From Deltaproteobacteria bacterium (lineage in GTDB: Bacteria; Myxococcota; Kuafuiibacteriia; Kuafuiibacteriales; Kuafuiibacteriaceae): DNA of 64,000 bases. The stretch spans positions 4,826,001 through 4,890,000 of the forward strand of contig JADJBV010000001.1 in assembly GCA_016703535.1 (NCBI GenBank), given 5' to 3'. Below are positions 52,729 to 61,359 of this stretch, in pieces. The stretch's first letter is position 1, and each line of letters starts with the position of its first letter. The notes below the pieces were generated by a model, which did not search any database, was not told the DNA's origin, and saw nothing but the letters and a program-made list of their open reading frames with translations. A program made the translations under genes and the position numbers.

Positions 52729-54255
52729 ATGCCCGGCACGCCCCCTCGACTGAGCGCGACCATCCCGCCCGCGCCCCTGACCCGGATCCGGCTGGGCGCC
52801 ATCCCGAACTCCCCACGACGGGCCCCGGTCGACCTTCTGGCCCTTGGCCGGGGCCTGGACGCCAGCCTGCGTAGCGACGCCGACTACTTCTTGTCCGTCC
52901 CAGAGCTGGAGGCCCAACCGGCCGTGTCTTTGGGCGCTCAGCTGGCAGCCTTTTGTCGACCCGCCGAGGACGAGTTGGGTGGCCTGGCGGCGTGCCTCGA
53001 GTCCTTCGATCCCGCGGACCTGAGCGCGGGGCTGGACCGCCTACGAACCATGTTGGCGGAGCGACCCACCTTCGCGGCCGCGTTGCTGCAGGAGCTCCGC
53101 GGTGATCCAGGGCTCGAAGATCGATCGGTCGCGGCGATCTTGGGCTACGGCGCCCTGGAACAATATTACCGAGCCCAGGCCAGTCACTCGGCCAAACGCC
53201 GCTTCGACGCCCACCGCACCTTGATCGAAGTGGCGACCCACTCAGAGCTCAACACGATCCAAGCCGAAGCTCCGATCGGCGGTGGCCTCCGGGTCTGGGA
53301 AGGTTGGCAGGCGATCACCGCGTTGGCCGGGATCTTCGGGTTGGGGGCGATCATCGAGGTGATCGAACGGAAGAGCGAGACCATCACCTTGGGCCTGGTG
53401 ATCGGCGCTGACCTCCTGCTGAAGACCCACGCCCGAGCCGAACGTGACGAGATCGAAGCTGCGTTGGCGAACCTCTGGAGTTATGCCAAGGACCGACGTC
53501 AGGCCCGAGACCTGGGGCCGTTGACGCGCGCCAAGGAGAACCTCTTTGGCCCGGTCCCGGCGTTCGAAGAGGTCCGTTCGGAGGCCGCCACCGATCCCAA
53601 CCTGCTGCCCAGCCGGCCGCTGCCTCGAACGCTGCGAACCACCCTACTCGAGCGAGGAGACCTGGACTCGGAGCACCAAACGCCCCGCACCGTCGCGGCT
53701 TTTATCGAAGAGTTGGCCAGCGTGCTCGAACGTTACGAGGTGTTGATCGTGGGGGACGACAACAGCCTCATGTTCGAGGTGGCGCCGATCTTGTACCAGT
53801 CTTTCCTCAGCCTCTACCGGGCCTTTGCGCTGCAACACCCGCTCTTGGAACAAGGACTCTACGAGGGCGCAGAGGCGGACAATCGCCATCGTCGAGAGGT
53901 CTTGGCGCTCCGGGTTCTGGTGGGCCGGGCCACCAACTTGGAGCGTCGTTTCCTCCAGCTGCTGGAGTCGACGCAGACCCCGGGGGTTTCGGTCCGCGGG
54001 GCTCACCAGCCACCACCCCCTGAACCCGAGGCGCCCCCACCGACCTCGGTGACCGAAGCCCAGGCTGAAGCGTTGTTGTTGGTGTTGACCGCCCGGGGGC
54101 TGGACCCATCGCCACCTTTGGTCGCGGCGATCAAGCGCGGCGCCGATCCGGCCACCTTCCGCCGTTGGTTGGCCCGAGCCGCGGTGGCCACCACCCTGAC
54201 CGAGGTCTTCTCCGAGCCCGCGCCGGCCGAAGAAGACGAACCCCAGGAACGTTAA
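52729..54255 (+). CDS. Protein of unknown function, helical
   Basis: The protein has 508 residues; GTG 52720 is an alternative start. Mostly alpha-helical with a hydrophobic segment (about 193-212, WQAITALAGIFGLGAIIEV) that may touch the membrane. A Pro-rich spacer (about 423-440) precedes a C-terminal helical bundle and an acidic tail (EPAPAEEDEPQER). No family recognised by eye. Its 3' end overlaps the convergent lhr gene by 4 bp. Confidence 0.6.
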   Translation: MPGTPPRLSATIPPAPLTRIRLGAIPNSPRRAPVDLLALGRGLDASLRSDADYFLSVPELEAQPAVSLGAQLAAFCRPAEDELGGLAACLESFDPADLSAGLDRLRTMLAERPTFAAALLQELRGDPGLEDRSVAAILGYGALEQYYRAQASHSAKRRFDAHRTLIEVATHSELNTIQAEAPIGGGLRVWEGWQAITALAGIFGLGAIIEVIERKSETITLGLVIGADLLLKTHARAERDEIEAALANLWSYAKDRRQARDLGPLTRAKENLFGPVPAFEEVRSEAATDPNLLPSRPLPRTLRTTLLERGDLDSEHQTPRTVAAFIEELASVLERYEVLIVGDDNSLMFEVAPILYQSFLSLYRAFALQHPLLEQGLYEGAEADNRHRREVLALRVLVGRATNLERRFLQLLESTQTPGVSVRGAHQPPPPEPEAPPPTSVTEAQAEALLLVLTARGLDPSPPLVAAIKRGADPATFRRWLARAAVATTLTEVFSEPAPAEEDEPQER

Positions 54256-57200
54256 AGCGTCGGCAGGGAACGTCGTCGCAAGAGACCCCGGATCTGGGCC
54301 GAAAAGCCGGCCCGATCCAAAAAAGGCGCCAAAAACGAGCGCCTCGGCTCGAGCCCGTCGATCTCGGTGACCAATAGGGCTCGGCGAGCCCCTCGCTCCA
54401 CCAGCTCGGCCAGGGCCTGGGCCAAGGCCGTCGCCGCCTGGCTGCGCTCAGGTTCGTTCTCCGGGAAAAAGGTCGTGAGGCTTCGTTCCGTGCGCCCCAG
54501 GTAGGCCAAGAGGGCTCCTCCGTGGAGGAACACCGTGGCGCCGGCCGCTCGTTGAAGGCGAGAACCATCCCGGCCGGGCCACGGCAAAGCGGCGCCGTAG
54601 GGGTTGGCGGGATCGGTCGCGGCCAAGGTGATGACGTTGCCTGGGTCCTCGTCGCCTCGGGCGGCCCGAAGGCGAACTTCAGCTCCAGGTTGGGCGAACT
54701 GGGCGGCCCCCAAGCCGGCGACAAAATAACCTCGATGGACCTTGCCGGCCTCTTCCATGGCCTTCAGCACCGGATAGAGGTTGGCGAAACCACCTGGGTG
54801 TCCCTCTGCGTGCACTCCTTCTTTGGTCAACACGCCATGGCGTTGCAGGAGTTGGCGGGCGATCGTCGCTTGGCGTTCCGTCGGGCTCGGGCCGGACTCG
54901 GGATCTGGTAACAGGAACCAACGGCCTTCACTCCCGGGCGGACCCAACCTTCGGCTGCGGAAGCCGCGACGGTCTGGGCCACGCCCCCGCTTCTCCTTGG
55001 CTTGTCCGAGGCGGGCCCGCAGCGGCGCCAGAGAGTCGTTGCTGACGTGCCCACTCCACACCAAAGACCACAGCGCCTCCAGGAGGTCGGGCCCAAACAA
55101 GCGCGTCTCTTGGAGGAGGTCTGAGTAGAACAGAGCGCCGCGGCGAAGCAGGGCCTCGAGGACCTGGGGGGCCCGATCCCCCTCGACGGGCCCACGGGGT
55201 GGAGCCAAGGCCGCGTAATGATCGACCAAATAAAAGGCCAAACGCCCGTCCCGAGCGCCCAGGGACTCCAGGCCCCGCCAATAAAGTTCTCCGGCGACCA
55301 TCAGCTCGTCCAACTGGAGCGCCGAATACCGCTTCACCCGGGCCGGCAAAATTTCACTCTCCAGGGCCGAAGCCAAAAGCGGCGCACCCGCCAGTTGCTC
55401 CAGAGCGCTCAGGACCCCTTCACTCCCCAGCCGGGGCCGCATGATCCCCTGCCACTCCAGGAGGAAGCGGGCCAAAACCGGGGGCTCCACCGGTTCGACC
55501 TGGCGCCTGAGTTTGGCCAAGGACTGTTGGCGCAAGGCCCGCAGCACCTCGGTCTCGCAGTACTCCAGGCCCTCGCCGCCCGGACGGAGCGGCGCGTGGA
55601 CCAGACGCCCCAGGCTCGCCAAGTGCAAGAGAACTTGCTCCACCGGCGCGACCCCCAAACCAAAACGGGCCGCCGCCTCACCCGCGGTGAAGGGACCGTG
55701 GGTGCGGGCGTAGCGGAGCAGCAGGCGCTCCATAGCGTCGAGGTTCACCGACAAAAAGGCACCCGGCAACCCGGCCGGGAGGACCACCCCCAAAGCGTCG
55801 CGGTAACGGGCGGCGTCTTCGACCGCGATAAAACGTTCTTCCCCGGCGATCTGCACCCGCAGGGCCCGCTGCCTCTCCAACAAGGGCGACAGAAGCGGCG
55901 CCAGCGCCACCTCGGGGGCGGTCCGCTGGGTGAGCTCGGCGAAGTTGAGATCGCCCAAGTAGAGGAGGAGGTCGTGGACGCCGTCGGCGTGATGCAAGTT
56001 GGCTTGCATTCTTTGCAGTCGCCCCTGGTGCTGGGCCACCACCTCGGGATCCAGCAAGGCCCGGAGTTCGGCCTGCCCCAGGAGCAATCGCAGCTGCTCT
56101 TGGTCCAAGGTGAGGGCCTGAGCGCGCCGCTCCGCCACCGGCGCGTCCCCTTCGTAGATGAAGTTGGCGATGAAGGAGAACAACAAGGCGCTGGCCATCG
56201 GAGAAGGTTGTTTGACGTCGGCCACCACCACCCGCAGCTCACCGGCTTCGATCTGCCGCAACAAGGAGATCAACCCCGGCAGATCGAAGACGTCCCGCAG
56301 GCACTCCCGATAGGTCTCGAGCACGATCGGGAAGTCCGGGAACCGTGAGGCGACCGCCAAAAGATCGGCCGAACGACGGCGCTGGGCCCATAGTGGCGTC
56401 CGACGCCCGGGCATCTTGCGCGGCAAAAGCAGGGCCCGAGCCGCGTTCTCTCGAAAACGGGCGGCGAACAAAGAGGTCCCTTGGAGCGCGGCAGTGACCA
56501 GCCCCTCGAGTTCATCGGAGCTGGGCAAAAAGTCATCGAGGGGTGGTGGGTGATCGGCGTTGGGGAGTCGAAAGACGATGCCGTCGTCGTTCCAGTAGAG
56601 GTCCACCTCTTGGGTCGGCCCGATCCGCGCTTTGACCGCGGTCGCCCAAGGCGCGTGCACCCGGGCCCCAAAGGGCGACAACAAACAGATCCGCCAGTCG
56701 CCGACCTCATCGACGAAGCGCTCCAGCACCAAGGTCTGATCACTCGGCACGTGACCCGTGCGCTCCAGCTCCTCCGAGAGGTAACGAAGCAGCGCCTGGC
56801 CGGCCCGGGGTTCGAAGCCGTGTTCCCCTTCCAGCTTGGCCTGGGCCTTTTCGGTGGGCAGCCGCAGGAGCTCCCTGGCCAAGGCCCCGATGGCGCGGCC
56901 CAACTCGGGCGGGCGCCCCGGTCGATCCCCGTGCCAAAACGGCATTCGCCCCGGCTCTCCCGGCGCCGGCCGGACCAAGACCTTGTCCTGGGTGATCTCT
57001 TCGATCCGCCAAGAGGAGGCGCCGAGCAAAAACACGTCGCCGACCCGAGACTCGAAGACCATCTCCTCGTCGAGTTCACCAACCCGCACCGAACGGCCGT
57101 CGTCGTTGGCCAAAAACACGCCGTAGAGGCCCCGATCCGGGATGGTGCCGCCGTTGATCACCGCCACTCGCCGAGCCCCTTGGCGGGCCTCCAAGAGGTT

Positions 57201-58670
57201 GGGGTTTCGATCCCAAGTGATACGGGGGCGCAGGTCCGAAAGTTCGTCCGATGGGTAACGCCCCGAAAGCAGGTCCAAGACGCCCAGGTACGAGGGCAGC
57301 GGCAACTCGGCGTAGGGGGCGGCGCCCCGCACCAGGTCGTAGAGGCGCTCCACAGTGATCGGTGCCATCGAGACGATCGCCACGATGGTCTGAGCCAAGA
57401 CGTCGAGGGCGTTGCGCGGATAAGCGATGGCCTCCACTAGGCCCTCCTTCATCCGCAAGGTCGAGGCCGCGGTGGGCAAGAGGTCGCCGCGGAACTTCGG
57501 GAAGAGGATGCCTTTGCTGACCGCGCCGACCGAGTGGCCCGCCCGACCGATGCGCTGCAGGCCGGCGGCGATCGAAGGGGGCGCCTCCACCTGGATCACC
57601 AGGTCGATCGCGCCCATGTCGATGCCCAACTCCAAGGAAGACGTCGCGACCAGACCTCGGAGTTCGCCGGCCTTGAGGCGCGACTCGATCTGATGCCGCG
57701 TGTCTTTGGCCAGAGATCCATGGTGGGCCAAGACCAACTCTTCACCGGCCAACTCGTTGAGGGCACCCGCCAGGCGTTCGGCCAGCCGTCGGCTGTTGAC
57801 GAAGATCATCGTCGAGCGATGAGCCCGGACCAGCTCCACCAAACGCGGGTGAATCTTGGGCCAGGTCGAGTTGGCGGCGCCCTTCTCCGCGGGGGCAGGC
57901 GCTGGATCTTCGGCGGGATCTTCGGCGGGATCTTCGAAGGGCACCTCCACCGTCAAAGCGAGGGCCCGTCGTTGGCCCGCGTCGACGATCTGCACCGGCC
58001 GCGGCACAAAGGCGCCGGCCCGCCACACCCCACCGCCCAAAAAAGCCGCCACCTCCGAGAGGGGCCGCTGGGTCGCTGACAGGCCAATTCGCTGCAGCGG
58101 CGGCCGATCCCCCCGCAAGGCCTCGAGCCGCTCCAAGGACAAGGCCAGGTGAGCGCCCCGTTTGGTCGGCACCAAGGCGTGGATCTCGTCGATGATCACC
58201 GTCTCCACCTGGGCCAGGTGTTGGGCGGCCTGAGAGGTGAGGAGCAGGTACAAAGACTCGGGTGTGGTGATCAGGATGTCCGGCGGATTGCGGGCCAAGC
58301 GGGCCCGATCTTTGGCCGGCGTGTCCCCGGAGCGGACCCCCACCACCACCGGCTGATACGGCACACCCAAGGCCTCCGCCGCTTGGCGAATGCCGAGCAG
58401 CGGCACCTGGAGGTTCTTCTCAACGTCTACGCCCAAGGCCTTGAGCGGCGAAACGTAGAGCACACGGCAACGCCCACCCTCGTGGGCGGGCGTTCCGAAC
58501 AACAGGCGATCGAGGGCCACCAAAAAGGCCGCCAACGTCTTGCCCGATCCGGTGGGCGCGAGGAGCAACGTCGAATGCCCGGCGGAGAGCGCGGGCCAGC
58601 CCAAGGTTTGAGCGGAGGTGGGGGCGCCGAAGACCGACTGGAACCAGTGGCGAGTCGGCGCCTGAAACAC
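54252..58670 (-). CDS. lhr: Lhr-type ATP-dependent helicase
   Basis: The protein has 1472 residues, the length of full bacterial Lhr. APTGSGKT (Walker A, 38-45), IIDEIHAL (DEIH box), GLSATQRPL (motif III), then the second RecA domain with FVNSRRLAERLAGALNELAG and QRIGRAGHSVG (motif VI) make up the superfamily 2 core. Winged-helix and Lhr C-terminal domains follow. It translocates 3'-5' on DNA and is linked to repair. A 12-bp repeat (about 57904-57939) encodes DPAEDPAEDPAP in a loop of the first third. Confidence 0.93.
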   Translation of the reverse strand: MFQAPTRHWFQSVFGAPTSAQTLGWPALSAGHSTLLLAPTGSGKTLAAFLVALDRLLFGTPAHEGGRCRVLYVSPLKALGVDVEKNLQVPLLGIRQAAEALGVPYQPVVVGVRSGDTPAKDRARLARNPPDILITTPESLYLLLTSQAAQHLAQVETVIIDEIHALVPTKRGAHLALSLERLEALRGDRPPLQRIGLSATQRPLSEVAAFLGGGVWRAGAFVPRPVQIVDAGQRRALALTVEVPFEDPAEDPAEDPAPAPAEKGAANSTWPKIHPRLVELVRAHRSTMIFVNSRRLAERLAGALNELAGEELVLAHHGSLAKDTRHQIESRLKAGELRGLVATSSLELGIDMGAIDLVIQVEAPPSIAAGLQRIGRAGHSVGAVSKGILFPKFRGDLLPTAASTLRMKEGLVEAIAYPRNALDVLAQTIVAIVSMAPITVERLYDLVRGAAPYAELPLPSYLGVLDLLSGRYPSDELSDLRPRITWDRNPNLLEARQGARRVAVINGGTIPDRGLYGVFLANDDGRSVRVGELDEEMVFESRVGDVFLLGASSWRIEEITQDKVLVRPAPGEPGRMPFWHGDRPGRPPELGRAIGALARELLRLPTEKAQAKLEGEHGFEPRAGQALLRYLSEELERTGHVPSDQTLVLERFVDEVGDWRICLLSPFGARVHAPWATAVKARIGPTQEVDLYWNDDGIVFRLPNADHPPPLDDFLPSSDELEGLVTAALQGTSLFAARFRENAARALLLPRKMPGRRTPLWAQRRRSADLLAVASRFPDFPIVLETYRECLRDVFDLPGLISLLRQIEAGELRVVVADVKQPSPMASALLFSFIANFIYEGDAPVAERRAQALTLDQEQLRLLLGQAELRALLDPEVVAQHQGRLQRMQANLHHADGVHDLLLYLGDLNFAELTQRTAPEVALAPLLSPLLERQRALRVQIAGEERFIAVEDAARYRDALGVVLPAGLPGAFLSVNLDAMERLLLRYARTHGPFTAGEAAARFGLGVAPVEQVLLHLASLGRLVHAPLRPGGEGLEYCETEVLRALRQQSLAKLRRQVEPVEPPVLARFLLEWQGIMRPRLGSEGVLSALEQLAGAPLLASALESEILPARVKRYSALQLDELMVAGELYWRGLESLGARDGRLAFYLVDHYAALAPPRGPVEGDRAPQVLEALLRRGALFYSDLLQETRLFGPDLLEALWSLVWSGHVSNDSLAPLRARLGQAKEKRGRGPDRRGFRSRRLGPPGSEGRWFLLPDPESGPSPTERQATIARQLLQRHGVLTKEGVHAEGHPGGFANLYPVLKAMEEAGKVHRGYFVAGLGAAQFAQPGAEVRLRAARGDEDPGNVITLAATDPANPYGAALPWPGRDGSRLQRAAGATVFLHGGALLAYLGRTERSLTTFFPENEPERSQAATALAQALAELVERGARRALLVTEIDGLEPRRSFLAPFLDRAGFSAQIRGLLRRRSLPTL
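57904..57939. repeat. Three tandem 12-bp repeats in lhr
   Basis: GGATCTTCGGCG is repeated almost exactly three times and encodes an Asp-Pro-Ala-Glu repeat in the helicase. It is in frame and probably sits in a surface loop. Confidence 0.6.
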
Positions 58671-58680
58671 GAGGATCGGC

Positions 58681-59832
58681 CTAACGCAACCCGAGGTCGC
58701 TCTTCAAGGCCGCGGCCTTGTCGGTCTTCTCCCAGGTGAACTCGCTGTTGCCGAAGTGACCGTAAGCGGAGGTCTTGCGGTAGATCGGCTTGAGCAGGTC
58801 CAGGGTCTGGATGATGCCCCGAGGGGTCATCTTGAAGTTGTTCCGAACTGCCTTGGCGATCTTCTCTTCGTCGACCTTGCCGGTGCCGAAGGTCTCGACC
58901 AACACCGAAACCGGCTCGGCCACGCCGATGGCGTAAGCCAGCTGCACTTCACAGCGGGTCGCCGCGCCCGAAGCCACCACGTTTTTGGCGATATAACGCG
59001 CCATGTACGCGGCCGAACGATCGACCTTCGACGGGTCTTTGCCCGAGAAGGCGCCGCCACCGTGTCGGCCCATGCCGCCGTAGGTGTCGACGATGATCTT
59101 GCGTCCGGTGAGGCCCGTGTCGCCGTGAGGGCCACCGACCACAAAACGGCCGGTCGGGTTGATGTGATAGATGCACTCTTTGTCGAGCATCTCGGCCGGG
59201 ATGACCTTCTTGATCACCTCTTCGGTGATGCCTTCCCGGATCCGCTCGTTGCTGGCGTCGGGCGCGTGCTGCGACGAAACAACGACCGTGGTGACCGCCT
59301 TGGGGCGACCGTTTTCGTAGCGGACCGTGACCTGGCCTTTGCCGTCGGGGCGCAGGAAGGGAAGGATGCCTTCCTTGCGGACCTCGGTCAGGCGCCGCAT
59401 CAGCTTGTGCGCGTACATGATCGGCATCGGCATCAACTCGGGGGTCTCGTCGACCGCAAAACCGAACATCATGCCCTGATCGCCGGCGCCCATCTCTTCT
59501 TTGTTCACGCCCATCGCGATGTCGGGCGACTGCTTGTTGATGGCGTTGAGGATGCCGCAGCTCTTGTAGTCGAAGCCCATCGCCGAGTCGTCGTAGCCGA
59601 TGCGCTCGATGACGCCCCGGACGGTCTCTTGGATGTCGACGTAGGTGCGGGAGGTGACCTCACCGCCGACGATCACCATGCCGGTCATGACCATGGTCTC
59701 GACCGCAACGCGGGAGGTGGGGTCGTCCTTGAGCATGGCGTCCAGAATGGAGTCGGAGACCTGGTCACACACTTTGTCAGGGTGGCCTTCATTCACCGAT
59801 TCCGAGGTAAACACGTAGTCCTTGAGGGTCAT
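58681..59832 (-). CDS. metK: S-adenosylmethionine synthetase
   Basis: The protein has 383 residues. It makes SAM from methionine and ATP. TSESVNEGHPDKVCDQVSDSILDAML (N-terminal His and Asp), MGAGDQGMMFGFA and GGGAFSGKDPSKVDRSAAYMARY (P-loop-like) are the three MetK signatures. ATG start. It is 10 bp from the end of lhr. Its leader holds two small hairpins but no recognised riboswitch. Confidence 0.97.
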   Translation of the reverse strand: MTLKDYVFTSESVNEGHPDKVCDQVSDSILDAMLKDDPTSRVAVETMVMTGMVIVGGEVTSRTYVDIQETVRGVIERIGYDDSAMGFDYKSCGILNAINKQSPDIAMGVNKEEMGAGDQGMMFGFAVDETPELMPMPIMYAHKLMRRLTEVRKEGILPFLRPDGKGQVTVRYENGRPKAVTTVVVSSQHAPDASNERIREGITEEVIKKVIPAEMLDKECIYHINPTGRFVVGGPHGDTGLTGRKIIVDTYGGMGRHGGGAFSGKDPSKVDRSAAYMARYIAKNVVASGAATRCEVQLAYAIGVAEPVSVLVETFGTGKVDEEKIAKAVRNNFKMTPRGIIQTLDLLKPIYRKTSAYGHFGNSEFTWEKTDKAAALKSDLGLR

Positions 59833-59958
59833 CTTGGGGGGGTCTCCTGGCCGTTCGGACGCCTTTCGCGTCGCAACCGAGGGGTGCTACCAGACACCCC
59901 CCGAAAGGGTCAACGCGGTTCCTTGCACCCCAGTCAAACCCCGAGATAGCTTGCGGGC
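59833..59958 (-). other. metK leader and divergent promoter region with two hairpins
   Basis: On the metK strand, GACGC-GAAAG-GCGTC (59858-59872) and a 6-bp GGGGTG/CACCCC stem (59881-59900) could form in the leader. They do not fit a SAM-I, SAM-II or SAH riboswitch by eye. The opposite gene starts at 59959, so the gap also holds its promoter. Confidence 0.35.
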
Positions 59959-61266
59959 GTGATCGGGGATCCAAAGGAACTGAAAAAGCAGGTCTGCCGG
60001 ACCCTGACCAACGTGCTCAAGGCCTCGTCCCTGCGGGAGCAGATCGATCCCAAGGCCTTCTTCTTGATGGTGAACTCCAACTTCGCCCTCCTCTTTCATA
60101 CTGGGAAGTTGGACCTTTCGCCGATCTACGACGCCCTCCTCCCCCAACACGGCCCCGACCTCCTGGACGGCTTTTTCGTCCAGCTCGCCGAGGCCGCGAC
60201 CAATTTGGGGCTGGAGGTGGGGCTCCCCAGGCAGCTGGCGGCCCAAACCATCGAGGAGCGACAGGCGGCCCAACAGCGCTTTTCGATGACCGTGGACGGT
60301 GACCTGTCCCGCTCCGAGATCTCGTCCTCTGGCCTGACACCCCTCCCCGCCCTCCTGGCCGACGACGCCCTCAAGCCGCTGATCAGCGACGAGCTCCGGC
60401 GCAACGTCGTTCAGGCGACGGTCAACGCCATCAAAGGAGCACCGGTCGGCAAGCGGGTGGACAGCGCCCAGCTCGCCTTTTTGATCGACTCCAACTTCGA
60501 TCAACTGTGCGACGGCGAGACCTTCGATTTTCAGCCGATCCTCGACGGGCTGCGAGGCCTGGGCGCGATCGATGACAGTGAGATCTACGTCGCCGTCGTG
60601 AAGTTGAGGTCCTCGTTGCAGGAGCTGAAGCTCCAGCTCTCAGAGGTAAAGCTGTCGGTCGATGACACCCTGGGCGCAAGATTGGTGGCGGACGCCAAAC
60701 GCGCGGAAGCCCGTACCTCTGCCGAAGCCTACACGGTCGCCACCACCAAGACCTCCAGCATCGACCTGCCGAAGCCGGAGGAGAAGCGCGCCGCCAACAA
60801 AGAAGAGCGGCTCAGGGATCTGGGGCTCGGCAAAGGAAACAGCCGGACCTTTCGCTTGATCCGAATGGGGCTGATGGCGGCCGTCTTGGTCGTCACCGCG
60901 GTGGTGGCATTCCTGACCCGCGACAATCGCCCCTTGGATGCCGCGGATCTAGGCGGCGCGATCCCGCTGCGAAGCGCCGAACTACGAGACGGAGCCCTCT
61001 TGCTGGTGGTCGATGACAGCCAGTGGTATTCGCTGCCATCGAAGGAACGTCACGCGAAGTTGGAGGCTCTCGAGGCGATCCTCAACTCGAAGGGTCTGAC
61101 GAACGACATGCAAGGTCGGGATTCAAAGGGACGTCTGATTATCACCGCGAAAGGCCCCGGCGCGCTCAGCGGTGCGGTCTTCTTTATGTTCGGCAACGCC
61201 GACGGCACGGTTCCGCCAGGAGCCTACAAACCCGCGGAGACCCTGCCCGCCAAAAAGTCCAAGTAA
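59959..61266 (+). CDS. Single-pass membrane protein with a duplicated N-terminal module
   Basis: The protein has 435 residues with a GTG start. Residues 8-88 and 146-226 align by eye: (K/R)(Q/N)V..(T).(N)..K.....(D)......(S)NF..L......D..PI.D.L. One transmembrane helix lies at about 302-320, with the duplicated part on the N-terminal (cytoplasmic) side by the positive-inside rule. The C-terminal 110 residues (SLPSKERHAKLEALEAIL, GRLIITAKGPGALSG) are extracytoplasmic. No family recognised; the repeat suggests a dimer-like binding domain. Confidence 0.7.
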   Translation: MIGDPKELKKQVCRTLTNVLKASSLREQIDPKAFFLMVNSNFALLFHTGKLDLSPIYDALLPQHGPDLLDGFFVQLAEAATNLGLEVGLPRQLAAQTIEERQAAQQRFSMTVDGDLSRSEISSSGLTPLPALLADDALKPLISDELRRNVVQATVNAIKGAPVGKRVDSAQLAFLIDSNFDQLCDGETFDFQPILDGLRGLGAIDDSEIYVAVVKLRSSLQELKLQLSEVKLSVDDTLGARLVADAKRAEARTSAEAYTVATTKTSSIDLPKPEEKRAANKEERLRDLGLGKGNSRTFRLIRMGLMAAVLVVTAVVAFLTRDNRPLDAADLGGAIPLRSAELRDGALLLVVDDSQWYSLPSKERHAKLEALEAILNSKGLTNDMQGRDSKGRLIITAKGPGALSGAVFFMFGNADGTVPPGAYKPAETLPAKKSK

Positions 61267-61359
61267 CTCCGCGGGGGCAGGGGCCCGAGTCTGGTAGTCG
61301 CAAGGCGCGGCGGCCGTCGGTCGCTGGCTGAGGGCGCTCGCGACCTGGCTTTGACCCGG

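Noticed and set aside
59833..59958. SAM-I or SAH riboswitch before metK
   Set aside because: The conserved core bases and multi-stem junction of these classes are not present; only two simple stems are seen.
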